Shown here: positions 25,080-32,669 of the stretch, in pieces | How positions within the stretch are numbered: the first letter of the stretch is position 1 | How the letters are laid out: every line of letters starts with the position of its first letter | From: Treponema peruense | GTDB taxonomy: Bacteria > Spirochaetota > Spirochaetia > Treponematales > Treponemataceae | Assembly: GCF_016117655.1 (NCBI RefSeq) | Contig: NZ_CP064936.1 | Coordinates: forward strand, 1 to 64,000 | Reading direction: 5' to 3' | Length of the DNA: 64,000 nucleotides | Notes under the pieces: generated by a model | What the model was told of the DNA's origin: nothing | Seen by the model: the letters and a program-made list of their open reading frames with translations, nothing else | Databases searched by the model: none | Translations under genes and position numbers: made by a program

Positions 25080-25559
25080 ATGAAAAAACTGATTCTGTTT
25101 GCAATTTTATTGCTGGCTGTTCCGGTTGTATTTTCAAAAGAAACGGGACAGGAAGAGGACGTTATAAGTCTTGGTTCGGTTTCGTGCGAAGATTATGAAA
25201 AGAAGCGTATAGATTATAATCAGAAGACGTGGTTTTGGTTTTGGGGAATTGCATACAGGTTTGAAAATACAAATGAAAACTTGTCAAAAAATGAACTGAA
25301 TGAAATTCTTGCTCCTGTAGAGGGCAATGTAAGTTTAATTAAAAAAAGTGATTTTTGGGACAGATTTACTATCGGGCTGTTAAGCTTTTGCCTTGCAAGC
25401 GGTGTTGTCTGCGCTTTTTCTGATACATATTCACCAGTGCAGTTTGTAACAGGTTCGATGAGTCTGCTTTCTTTGGTTTCGCTGAATTTTACAAACATTG
25501 CTTCTGAAACTTACCGGATGCACGCGGTTGATAATTACAATCTTTATTTGACTGAGTGA
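25080..25559 (+). CDS. Exported or membrane protein of unknown function
   Basis: This protein of about 159 residues has an N-terminal signal peptide (KKLILFAILLLAVPVVFS) and a hydrophobic pair of segments near residues 98-140 (FTIGLLSFCLASGVVCAFSD and FVTGSMSLLSLVSLNF). It probably carries two further membrane helices. No family recognised. It is preceded by a 40-base AT-rich segment nearly identical to the one before the next gene. Confidence 0.7.
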   Translation: MKKLILFAILLLAVPVVFSKETGQEEDVISLGSVSCEDYEKKRIDYNQKTWFWFWGIAYRFENTNENLSKNELNEILAPVEGNVSLIKKSDFWDRFTIGLLSFCLASGVVCAFSDTYSPVQFVTGSMSLLSLVSLNFTNIASETYRMHAVDNYNLYLTE

Positions 25560-25619
25560 AAGGAAAAGATGTTTACAAAAATATAATAAAATATTATAAT
25601 AACATTATAGGAGTACAAA

Positions 25620-26588
25620 ATGAAAAGAATAATTTTTATGTGTATGGTTTTGTCTGCTTTATTTTTAAGCTGCAAAAATGAATTTGAAGAAGACTTTATT
25701 GTTTCTTTATCTTCTGAAAAATCAAGTGCAAATTTTACAAGTAAAATTTCACACTTAAAAGAAATAGGTTTATTTGATTCAATATTACAAGAGAAATCAG
25801 ATAGAGCCATTGAAAACAGTGGTGATAAAACAGAAGTTAATTTATTTATTGAAAATCCAGATAAATATATTGAAGAAAATTCCAATGACGATAGTGAAGA
25901 AAGTTTGAACTTATTTACTTTAATATATGATGGAGGAACAATAGAGGATGTTTATAATTCTATGTTGGTTGTTTCTCCCGAAATGGCCGAAGAATATCTT
26001 GATACAGTTACAAAATCAATTAACAGTAGCGAAACTTCAGCAGGAAGAACCGCAATGGCGGTTGACAGCATAAAATCAATTAATCTTTCATTTTTTGAAA
26101 ATAGCTATGATAATATGTCAAGAGGTATTTATGCCTCTAATTTAAACCGTGATACTGTAAACTGGTATTATGGAATGTGTGCTACTACAATTGCAGGATT
26201 AACAGCTTATAAATTCTTTAGTTGGTGGCAACCTTGGGTTAGAGTAGCGGGATTGGCAACAGCGATTGCCGGCGGTGCGTCTATGGCTTTTCAATTAGGG
26301 GTTTGGTATGTCTGTACGGATTTTAAGGCTTGGGTAACATCGTTTGTAAACCGAGATTCTGAAGAAGCAACAAAGATTTTGAATTCAGAAATAGGATTAA
26401 AAGTATTGGGAATTTCTACTGCAACAGCAGGTGTTGTAGCCTACTGTTATTTTGTAACACCAGAACTTTCAAGACCTGTTATAAAATTTGTTAAAGAAAA
26501 ATGGAATTCAATAGTTATATTTATACGAAATGCTATCAATACAAATATAAAATTATCATTTTTTCATATACCGTTAGATTTATTATAA
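25620..26588 (+). CDS. Predicted lipoprotein with membrane segments, function unknown
   Basis: This 322-residue protein has a signal peptide with a lipobox-like ALFLSCKN and a serine- and acid-rich mature N terminus. A C-terminal half (about residues 180-285) contains hydrophobic stretches near WYYGMCATTIAGLTAYKFF, VAGLATAIAGGASMAFQLGV and GISTATAGVVAYCYFV. The ribosome binding site TAGGAG is good. No family recognised. It belongs to a run of same-strand secreted and lipoprotein genes (24383-27949). Confidence 0.7.
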   Translation: MKRIIFMCMVLSALFLSCKNEFEEDFIVSLSSEKSSANFTSKISHLKEIGLFDSILQEKSDRAIENSGDKTEVNLFIENPDKYIEENSNDDSEESLNLFTLIYDGGTIEDVYNSMLVVSPEMAEEYLDTVTKSINSSETSAGRTAMAVDSIKSINLSFFENSYDNMSRGIYASNLNRDTVNWYYGMCATTIAGLTAYKFFSWWQPWVRVAGLATAIAGGASMAFQLGVWYVCTDFKAWVTSFVNRDSEEATKILNSEIGLKVLGISTATAGVVAYCYFVTPELSRPVIKFVKEKWNSIVIFIRNAINTNIKLSFFHIPLDLL

Positions 26589-26601
26589 AAAAGAGATTAC
26601 T

Positions 26602-26674
26602 ATGAAAACAAAATTAAATCTAATTATCCTAACGTGTTTAACAATGCTTTTTGTGTCCTGTTGACCGGAGTTAG
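26602..26674 (+). pseudogene. Remnant of a paralogue-A lipoprotein gene (internal deletion)
   Basis: ATG 26602 opens a 20-codon frame, IILTCLTMLFVSC then stop, which is the signal peptide and lipobox of the paralogue-A family. The DNA then passes straight into GTCCTGTTGACCGGAGTTA. In paralogue A that sequence encodes the C-terminal PVDRSY motif. The family has GTCCTGTT at both the lipobox and the C-terminal site, so a deletion between these 8-bp direct repeats would explain the join. The leftover CCGGAG lies just before the next ATG (26680) and may act as its ribosome binding site. Confidence 0.75.
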
Positions 26675-26679
26675 GCCTT

Positions 26680-27318
26680 ATGTACAAGAAATTAATTTGT
26701 TTTATAAGCCTCTTTGCTTTGAGTGGTGCTTTATATTCGCAGACAGCAAATAAAGATGAGCATATTGCATTTGATGGTGATTTTAAATTTTATACACCAA
26801 GTCTTTTTGGACATGTCGCGGGTAATAACGCTTATTTGGGAATAAGAGAAAATAAGGATGAACTTGATGACTGTTATACTGGTTTTATTGAAACCAGATT
26901 TTCTACTGTTAGTATAAAAAATTTTACATTAAGTTGCAGTTTTGCATTGGGTCCTTATGTTGACTATGGTAAAGATTCTTCGTCGGTTACTTCAATGAAT
27001 CTTTCTTTGGGTGGAGGATTTTATTATCACAATAAGCCGTCGTTTTTGTTAACGGGATTTACATTTTACCTGTACCCGGTTTATCAGATTTCAATTTATT
27101 CACCAGAAAATTATGAGCCATATTTGAAATGGAAAATGGCAGCGGATGTTGGTTATACATTTACTATTTTTAACAGTCTGACAGTTTATCCCTATGTAAG
27201 AAATATTATTGGTTGGAACGACAAAGAATTTCGTTATGGCTTTGACTGCGGAATTGCACTTGGAATTTATTTTCCGGATGATAAATCTCAATATATAACA
27301 GGTCCTGTTGGCGAGTAG
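26680..27318 (+). CDS. Predicted outer-membrane beta-barrel-like protein
   Basis: This 212-residue protein has a cleavable signal peptide (KKLICFISLFALSGALYSQ, with the cut probably after YSQ). The mature chain consists of alternating aromatic and polar strands (YLGIRENKDELDD, TVSIKNFTLSCSFALGPYVD, MNLSLGGGFYYH, FTFYLYPVYQISIYS, FDCGIALGIYF), consistent with an eight- to ten-stranded barrel. No named family. It begins just after the lipoprotein remnant and overlaps nothing; the next lipoprotein starts 11 bases after it. Confidence 0.65.
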   Translation: MYKKLICFISLFALSGALYSQTANKDEHIAFDGDFKFYTPSLFGHVAGNNAYLGIRENKDELDDCYTGFIETRFSTVSIKNFTLSCSFALGPYVDYGKDSSSVTSMNLSLGGGFYYHNKPSFLLTGFTFYLYPVYQISIYSPENYEPYLKWKMAADVGYTFTIFNSLTVYPYVRNIIGWNDKEFRYGFDCGIALGIYFPDDKSQYITGPVGE

Positions 27319-27328
27319 AAGGGAAAAA

Positions 27329-27949
27329 ATGAAAGCAAAAATTTTTATAATTATCTTAACGTGTTTAACATTAGTCTTTGCGTCCTGTGCGACGATGAAT
27401 GTGAATAATGTAAATAAAGGCGAAGCGCTTAAAGGCGGCTGGGGATATGTAATTGCAAGAGTGATTAATCCGACTGCAGGAAAAACTGTTCCTTTTTTTA
27501 AGTCGGATGGGGAAGTGTATAAGTATTACGAATTGAATTCAGATATAAAATTTGAAAACCGTTATTATGGCTTCAGTCCTTTTGAATTAAAGAATAATGA
27601 AGCGCCTGTTCAGTTGTATTTTTTAAAGGCAAGAAAAGGCACTTATTATATTTATGAAGTTGGAAAAAACTCAATGTATAAGCCTGTTTATTCTTTTTAT
27701 ATTGAAGAAGGAAAAATAAATTATATAGGCGATTTTTATCTTGATGTGATTCGTGGAACAATATCAAATCTTATTATAGGCCGTGACTGGTATGATTTGA
27801 CAGTCAAAGATAATTTTTCTGATCTTTCAGATTTTGATCTGTCTGAATACAAACAGTATGAAACGGTTAATGCATCTTTTGAATATAAAAATGAGCCTTG
27901 GACAAGTCCAGTTGAACGGAGTGATGTGTCGGAGTATACAGGACATTAG
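27329..27949 (+). CDS. Small lipoprotein, paralogue B
   Basis: This protein of about 206 residues has a lipobox (LTLVFASC). It matches the gene at 24383-25030 in GWGYVIARVINPTAGKT, NNEAPVQLYFLKA, EGKINYIGDFYLD, RDWYDLTVKDNFSDL and the C-terminal PV-ERSDV segment. ATG 27329 follows GAAGGG. The pair and the intervening remnant show that this locus has expanded by duplication and then decayed in part. Function unknown. Confidence 0.8.
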   Translation: MKAKIFIIILTCLTLVFASCATMNVNNVNKGEALKGGWGYVIARVINPTAGKTVPFFKSDGEVYKYYELNSDIKFENRYYGFSPFELKNNEAPVQLYFLKARKGTYYIYEVGKNSMYKPVYSFYIEEGKINYIGDFYLDVIRGTISNLIIGRDWYDLTVKDNFSDLSDFDLSEYKQYETVNASFEYKNEPWTSPVERSDVSEYTGH

Positions 27950-27995
27950 GGAAGTTTTCTGAAAGCTGAATCTTTATCTTTGAAAATACAATCTT

Positions 27996-28040
27996 TATGT
28001 GCGGACGTTGCGTTAACAATTACGCATGTACGGGAAGATA
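27996..28040 (+). repeat. Fragment of the dispersed ~300-bp repeat (outer arm)
   Basis: TGCGGACGTTGCGTTAACA at about 27998 followed by ACGCATGTACGGGAAG matches the left outer arm of the full copies. The remaining part of the 28041-28123 gap shows nothing else I can identify. Confidence 0.55.
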
Positions 28041-28120
28041 ATGTAGGGCTAACAAAGGTGCTTAAATGGCGCGTCTTTGTTGGGGCAAATGTTTTTTGCA
28101 GTTTAAGGGTAGAAATAAAA

Positions 28121-28149
28121 AAAACCGGTCATGCGACCGGTTTTTTTTA
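28121..28149. terminator. Bidirectional intrinsic terminator
   Basis: ACCGGTC-ATGC-GACCGGT at 28124-28141 is flanked by A8 on the left and T8 on the right, so it can end transcription of the minus-strand lipoprotein gene and of rightward transcripts. Confidence 0.9.
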
Positions 28150-28179
28150 TGCCAGGCTTATGCCTGACAGGTTTTGTGC

Positions 28180-28992
28180 TTACTCTGCAACTTCTGTTTC
28201 GTTTACGATGTCAACAAGCTCGAGTCTTCCTGTAAGAGTCTGTCCCTTGTAAGCATTTGTATAGATACCAAGGTCATACTGTGTAGCTTTCGTATCACCA
28301 GTTTCTTTTGCAGGAATTGTATAGCCAACAATCTTTTTGTCTGCTGAATTGTCATCTTTTACTGTAGAAACAGTAATTATGTAAGATCCATCACCTTCAC
28401 CGTCTTCTACTTTTCCGTCTTTGTCAGTGTCCTCGCCACCTGCAACAACGTCTACACGGTATGTAACAGGCTTTGTGATGTCAGATGTATAGTTAGTGTA
28501 AGTTTTAAGCGTACCTTTATATTCAGTTGCTTCGCAGCCATCTTCTCCAATCATTACACCTTTAAGATCTGTAAAATTCTTTTTTTTGTTGATATTTGTA
28601 TCATCAACAGCTACTTTCTTGAAGAAAGATGAGTATGCCATCAACTGACCCTCCTTATTTCTTCCAAGACCAACAAGTCCAAAGTTTTTTGCACCTGTTG
28701 GTGTTCCTTTAGAATCACTTACGTCCTGGATGTGGTAGATGAAACCGATAATTCCGTCTCCATTATCATTTTTACCGTTCATTGCACCAAGAGTAATGAG
28801 TGCAGATGCAGATGTATGCTTTGTCTTGAGAGACTTGTAACCGCGCTTGTATCCAGTGGTAGAGTCGTTGGTAAGTTCAAGATCTTCACCAATTGAGCCT
28901 GTTTCTCCTGCAACTTCCGGGCATCCAATAAACATGGTTGATGCCATCAAAAGAGCCATTCCACCCATAAGAATCTTTGTTGAAAGTTTCAT
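28180..28992 (-). CDS. Predicted lipoprotein, function unknown
   Basis: This 270-residue protein has a signal peptide ending in the lipobox MFIGC (KILMGGMALLMASTMFIGC). The mature part has repeated Lys/Asn/Gly/Asp-rich segments, including a Ca-loop-like DTDKDGKVEDGEGDGSY near residue 190, and a C-terminal LTGRLELVDIVNETE. No enzyme motif seen. It is a monocistronic gene with the terminator at 28121-28149 downstream. The upstream 29 kb intergenic region probably holds its promoter. Confidence 0.75.
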   Translation of the reverse strand: MKLSTKILMGGMALLMASTMFIGCPEVAGETGSIGEDLELTNDSTTGYKRGYKSLKTKHTSASALITLGAMNGKNDNGDGIIGFIYHIQDVSDSKGTPTGAKNFGLVGLGRNKEGQLMAYSSFFKKVAVDDTNINKKKNFTDLKGVMIGEDGCEATEYKGTLKTYTNYTSDITKPVTYRVDVVAGGEDTDKDGKVEDGEGDGSYIITVSTVKDDNSADKKIVGYTIPAKETGDTKATQYDLGIYTNAYKGQTLTGRLELVDIVNETEVAE

Positions 28993-29133
28993 ATCGTATC
29001 TCCTGTAAATTAAGAGATTGGTTTGGTTGTGATTCCGACAAACCTTTCTCTTTAGAAATAATTGATATATACAATGTATTACAAGTCTTTGTGTAAATCA
29101 AGTCTGTTTTATTAAAATTGTTTTAAACTTTTC

Positions 29134-29440
29134 TCCCGCGGACGTTACGTTAACAGACGCTCATTTACGGGAAGGTCCGCGTGGTAAGACGCAGTTTCTT
29201 TAGATAAGGGGCAGCGATAGGTTAAAATGCTCCCAGTCAGCCGCGGAAATCGAAAACCGGGCCATATGGCCCTTGATGTGATTTTTGCGTAGAAACTATC
29301 GTATGTCGCTTCGCGACAACTAAAAATCAAATCATTTCCGCTTCCCGCGTCCTCCTTCGCGCATTTTAACTCTATCTAAGATTTATCTATTTAAAGGTAG
29401 CGTCTTCTCCCGCGGACGTTACGTTAACAGTCTGGTTTTT
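29134..29440 (+). repeat. Dispersed ~300-bp repeat, complete forward copy
   Basis: The copy runs from CCGCGGACGTTACGTTAACA, through a GGTCCGCG arm, GTTAAAATGCTCCCAGTC, an AAACCGGGCC/GGCCC hairpin and the core TATGTCGCTTCGCGACA, to GTCCTCCTTCGCGCATTTTA. It ends in a second copy of the first arm. It is noncoding and dense in nested inverted repeats. The same order of blocks recurs at 31170, 34573, 39640, 39938, 41982, 43199 and 51541. Confidence 0.85.
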
Positions 29441-29446
29441 AACATC

Positions 29447-29475
29447 TTGCTAACATTCTGTTTCTGTGATATAAT
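29447..29475 (+). promoter_or_regulatory. Promoter of the glycine riboswitch transcript
   Basis: TTGCTA (29447-29452) and TATAAT (29470-29475) are separated by exactly 17 bases. Transcription would start near 29482, just before the riboswitch. Confidence 0.75.
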
Positions 29476-29482
29476 ACACAAG

Positions 29483-29600
29483 TTACGCTCTTGATTGTGG
29501 TCGGGGCGTAATTCTCTGGAGAGTTCCTGCCGAACCTGGCGGGACGCCGAAGGGTTAAGGTTATTCCAGCCGATATCTCAGGCAAAGTGGACAGAAAACT
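29483..29600 (+). ncRNA. Glycine riboswitch (single aptamer)
   Basis: CTCTGGAGAGTTCC (about 29514), GACGCCGAAGG (about 29543) and ATCTCAGGCAAAGTGGACAGA (about 29575, shown in parts) match the conserved core of glycine riboswitches: GGAGAG, CGCCGAAGG, CTCAGGCAAAxxGGACAGA. Only one aptamer is visible. A 5' hairpin TTACGC...GCGTAA (29483-29511) may be the ghost-aptamer stem of singlet types. It controls the downstream alanine/glycine-Na+ symporter; a terminator lies between them, so control is probably at transcription termination. Whether glycine turns the gene on or off is not visible. Confidence 0.88.
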
Positions 29601-29621
29601 TTTTTCAACACACACTCTTTA

Positions 29622-29673
29622 GAGAGCCGGTATGAACCTGTAAATATGGTTATAGTCCGGCTCTTATTTTTTT
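29622..29673 (+). terminator. Riboswitch expression-platform terminator
   Basis: GAGCCGG (29624-29630) pairs with CCGGCTC (29657-29663), with AACC/GGTT pairing inside and a T-rich tract after it. It lies between the glycine aptamer and the symporter start codon. Confidence 0.8.
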
Positions 29674-29689
29674 CTCAAAGGAATACTTT

Positions 29690-31132
29690 ATGTTTGAAGA
29701 AATCCTTGGTAAAATTGATGACATTGTATGGGGAATTCCTACAATCGCGCTCATCCTTGTAACTGGTATTGTTGTTACAATAGCAACAAAGGGAATCCAG
29801 TTTTCAAAATTAGGCCGTGCTTTTAAGGGCATTTTCAAGCAGAACGAAGGTCATGGTGAACTTTCGGGATTTGCAGCTCTTTGTACAGCACTTTCTGCTA
29901 CAATCGGAACAGGAAATATCGTTGGTGTTGCAACAGCAGTTGTTGCCGGCGGACCGGGCGCTCTCTTCTGGATGTGGGTTGCCGCTATTCTGGGAACAGC
30001 AACAAAGTTTTCTGAATGTATGCTTTCTATCAAATACCGCGAAGTAAAACCGGACGGACACGTTCTTGGCGGACCGTTCTATACTATAGAAAAGGGAATG
30101 GGAAAGAACTGGAAGTGGCTTGCAGTTCTCTTTGCCATCTTTGGAACTTTCGTTGGTCTTTTTGGTATCGGAACATTTACCCAGGTAAACGGAATTTGCG
30201 GTGCTGTCCAGAATGCATTCGACCCCGAAAATGCACACATTGCATTCAGCCTGTTTGGTCACGACTATTCATGGGCAATAGTAATCGGTGGTGCAGTTAT
30301 TACAATTTGTACAGCCTTGGTTGTTATTGGCGGACTCAAGCGCATTTCAAAAGTAGCAGAAAAAATTGTTCCGGTTATGGCAATTATTTATGTCTTCCTT
30401 GGACTTTCTGTAATCATAATGAACGCAACAAAGATTCCGGCTGCATTCGGGCTTATCTTTAAGAGCGCATTTGGATGGACTGCTGTTGCCGGTGGTGCAG
30501 CAGGTTATGTTCTTAAACAGGTTACCGATTCTATGCAGAAAGGTATTGCGCGCGGTATTTTCAGTAACGAAGCAGGACTTGGTTCAGCTCCAATCGCGGC
30601 TTCTGCTGTTCAGACAAACGAACCTGTTGAACAGGGACTTGTTAACATGACAGGTACAGTTATTGATACACTTATTATTTGTACAATGACAGGTATTACC
30701 CTTGTTATAGCCGGAATGAATGAAGGTATCTGGACTAACCTTACAAGCGCTTCGGGCGAACCACTTAAGGGTGCAGCTCTTACGGCAGCATCTTTCTCTA
30801 AAGTTCTTGGAGGAGACCAGCACAGCGTTCAGTTCCTTCTTATGCTTTGTCTTGTGTTCTTTGCATTTACTACAATACTTGGATGGGACTACTATTCAGA
30901 AAGGTGTCTTGAATATCTTTCTGGCGGAAAAATGGGAATTGTTAAGGTATACAGATGGCTTTATATTATTGCCGTTGCAATCGGACCTTATATGACAATT
31001 TCTGCTGTATGGACAATTGCCGATATTACAAACGGTCTTATGGCTATTCCTAACTGTATTTCCCTTCTTGTTCTGAGCGGAATTATCGCAAAGGAAACAA
31101 AGGTCTACTTTAACAAGTGCCCGACACTGTAA
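29690..31132 (+). CDS. Na+/alanine-glycine symporter (AGCS family)
   Basis: This 480-residue membrane transporter has about eleven helices and imports alanine or glycine with Na+. Family strings are TALSATIGTGNIVGVATAVV, GGPGALFWMWVAA, FGIGTFTQVN and IFSNEAGLGSAPIAAS. The glycine riboswitch in its leader supports glycine as a substrate. A spaced hairpin without a T tract follows the stop (GAGGGT...ACCCTC, 31145-31171), then a dispersed repeat copy. Confidence 0.96.
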   Translation: MFEEILGKIDDIVWGIPTIALILVTGIVVTIATKGIQFSKLGRAFKGIFKQNEGHGELSGFAALCTALSATIGTGNIVGVATAVVAGGPGALFWMWVAAILGTATKFSECMLSIKYREVKPDGHVLGGPFYTIEKGMGKNWKWLAVLFAIFGTFVGLFGIGTFTQVNGICGAVQNAFDPENAHIAFSLFGHDYSWAIVIGGAVITICTALVVIGGLKRISKVAEKIVPVMAIIYVFLGLSVIIMNATKIPAAFGLIFKSAFGWTAVAGGAAGYVLKQVTDSMQKGIARGIFSNEAGLGSAPIAASAVQTNEPVEQGLVNMTGTVIDTLIICTMTGITLVIAGMNEGIWTNLTSASGEPLKGAALTAASFSKVLGGDQHSVQFLLMLCLVFFAFTTILGWDYYSERCLEYLSGGKMGIVKVYRWLYIIAVAIGPYMTISAVWTIADITNGLMAIPNCISLLVLSGIIAKETKVYFNKCPTL

Positions 31133-31169
31133 TTTTTTACTAACTGAGGGTTGGTTTAGAAAACTGACC

Positions 31170-31562
31170 CTCCTGCGCAGGAAGACGCTGCTTCTAAAAA
31201 GATACCCCTTAACGAAAGTATTTCATGAACAACTCAAATAGCGTTGTTCATGAAAACTTCAGTTGTTGCACAACTGCCTTTATTAACGTATACGCTCACG
31301 CGTACTAATTGTACTCAATCGCAAGTTGATACTTGCTCAATCGTACAATTTTATGGAAAGTTAAAATGCGCGAAGGAGGACGGGAAAGGCCGAAATGACT
31401 TGGTTTTTTGCCGTCGCGAAGCGACAAACAATAGTTTCCTTGCAAAAACCACGTCAAGGGCCTTATGGCCCGGTTTTGGACTTTACCGGACGACTGGGAG
31501 CATTTTAACACTCGCTGCACTTATCTAACTAAACTGCGTCTTACCACGCGAACCTTCCCGTT
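31170..31562 (-). repeat. Dispersed ~300-bp repeat, reverse copy, interrupted
   Basis: Read on the minus strand, this copy has all family blocks: GACGACTGGGAGCATTTTAA, AAACCGGGCC, the GTCGCTTCGCGAC core (the plus strand shows GTCGCGAAGCGAC at 31414) and the CGCGAAGGAGGACGGG arm. Compared with the copy at 34690 it carries an extra 136 bases (31220-31355). An open frame across it is not credible as a gene. Confidence 0.85.
31220..31355. mobile_element. 136-bp insertion inside a repeat copy, with 6-bp target duplication
   Basis: GAAAGT occurs at 31214-31219 and again at 31356-31361, flanking 136 bases absent from the otherwise matching copy at 34730 (CTTAACGAAAGTTAAAATGC). The insert contains hairpins TTCATGAACAAC...GTTGTTCATGAA and CAGTTGT-TG-CACAACTG and no gene. 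It behaves like a tiny nonautonomous element. Terminal inverted repeats are not clear. Confidence 0.65.
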
Positions 31563-31621
31563 ATTATAAAGCCCGACGCTGTTTACATTGATTTTTTGCT
31601 TAATTTGGGCTATAATAAGAT

Positions 31622-32641
31622 ATGCTAGAACTTAATGTTAATGCACGGTCGCCGGCCGCGATAAATACTGCATTTAAGAAAATCAAGGAAATGGTAACCA
31701 GCGGTGCCGTTTCAAAGACTACTCCTGTTCATATTCTTCTTGAACCCGGTTCCTACAGAGAGATTGTAAAATACAACATGTCCAATCCCCTTGTCATGGA
31801 AGGCGTTTCCGGCGCAGGTCCGCAGGATTGTGTAATTCAGGCCGACAACTGTGAATCTTTTAACAAGGGTGCAGAAAACCGCAGCATTCTTTCATTTGGC
31901 CCTAACTGTACAAACATCACTTTAAAAAATTTTTCGGTAACAAATGCCCATTTGAAAAATTCCGCAGACACAAACGCATTGTCAGACAGTGCCGAAGCTC
32001 TTTCGTGGAACAACACAACCGGAACTCTTTTTGCCGAAAATATGCATTTTGAAGGCCGCAAAAATACACTTGGCCTTAAGGGATTCAGCTGGTTTTTGAA
32101 CAGTTATGTAAGCGGCGACGTAGATTTTATATATGGTGAATGCGATACGGCTTTGTTCGAAGACTGCGAGATTCATGTTCGTGAGGATAACCGTGGTGAT
32201 TTTGACGGGTATGCTGTAAAAAGCAATGCCCTTGCAGAAAAGAGCGGTTTTGTTTTCCTTTCATGCCGTTTTACTGCAGAAAAGAGACGCAAGAGCAGCG
32301 TGTATGTTTACAGAACAGAAGGCCGAGGATCTTCTGCTTCCCCAAAGAACTGGGACAGCGCGGCATTCATTAACTGCTACATAAGTGATGTTTTTGACCC
32401 TGAACTTGCGTGGGATGACGATATGTCAATGCAGATTTACCCGCGTGGAAATGCAAAAAACGGAATTCGCGAGTACAATACGCGTGTTGTTACAAAGAGC
32501 GGTAAAGTAAGTGAAGATGACACTTCACGCAGGAATATACGCTCTTACACAATGACAGAAGATGATTACTTTCGCGGTTATGCAAGCCGTTATCTGATAC
32601 TGCATGATACACCGTTTGCTGCTATTACACAGGAAATTTAG
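31622..32641 (+). CDS. Pectinesterase-family protein
   Basis: Pectinesterases remove methyl esters from pectin. The 339-residue protein is a right-handed beta-helix type. It has FSVTNAHLKNSADTNALSDS early, RKNTLGLKGFSWFLNSYVSG in the QDTL region, DVDFIYGECDTALFEDC with the catalytic Asp, and a VYRTEGRG segment where the family usually has LGRPW. No signal peptide is visible, so it may act in the cytoplasm on imported methylated oligogalacturonides (inference). It is followed after 28 bases by a KDG kinase, which supports pectin and uronate use. Confidence 0.85.
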   Translation: MLELNVNARSPAAINTAFKKIKEMVTSGAVSKTTPVHILLEPGSYREIVKYNMSNPLVMEGVSGAGPQDCVIQADNCESFNKGAENRSILSFGPNCTNITLKNFSVTNAHLKNSADTNALSDSAEALSWNNTTGTLFAENMHFEGRKNTLGLKGFSWFLNSYVSGDVDFIYGECDTALFEDCEIHVREDNRGDFDGYAVKSNALAEKSGFVFLSCRFTAEKRRKSSVYVYRTEGRGSSASPKNWDSAAFINCYISDVFDPELAWDDDMSMQIYPRGNAKNGIREYNTRVVTKSGKVSEDDTSRRNIRSYTMTEDDYFRGYASRYLILHDTPFAAITQEI

Positions 32642-32669
32642 TCAATTTCCTGTTAATTAAGGATTATTT

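Noticed and set aside
29134-29440. Resemblance of the repeat outer arm (GCGGACGTTACGTTAAC) to the attC-like sites (GTGCGGACA, CGTTACG)
   Set aside because: Only short strings match, the repeats lie between housekeeping genes and not after cassette genes, and the internal order of blocks differs.
31140-31175. Terminator after the AGCS symporter gene
   Set aside because: GAGGGT...ACCCTC forms a hairpin but has no T tract, so it was mentioned but not called.
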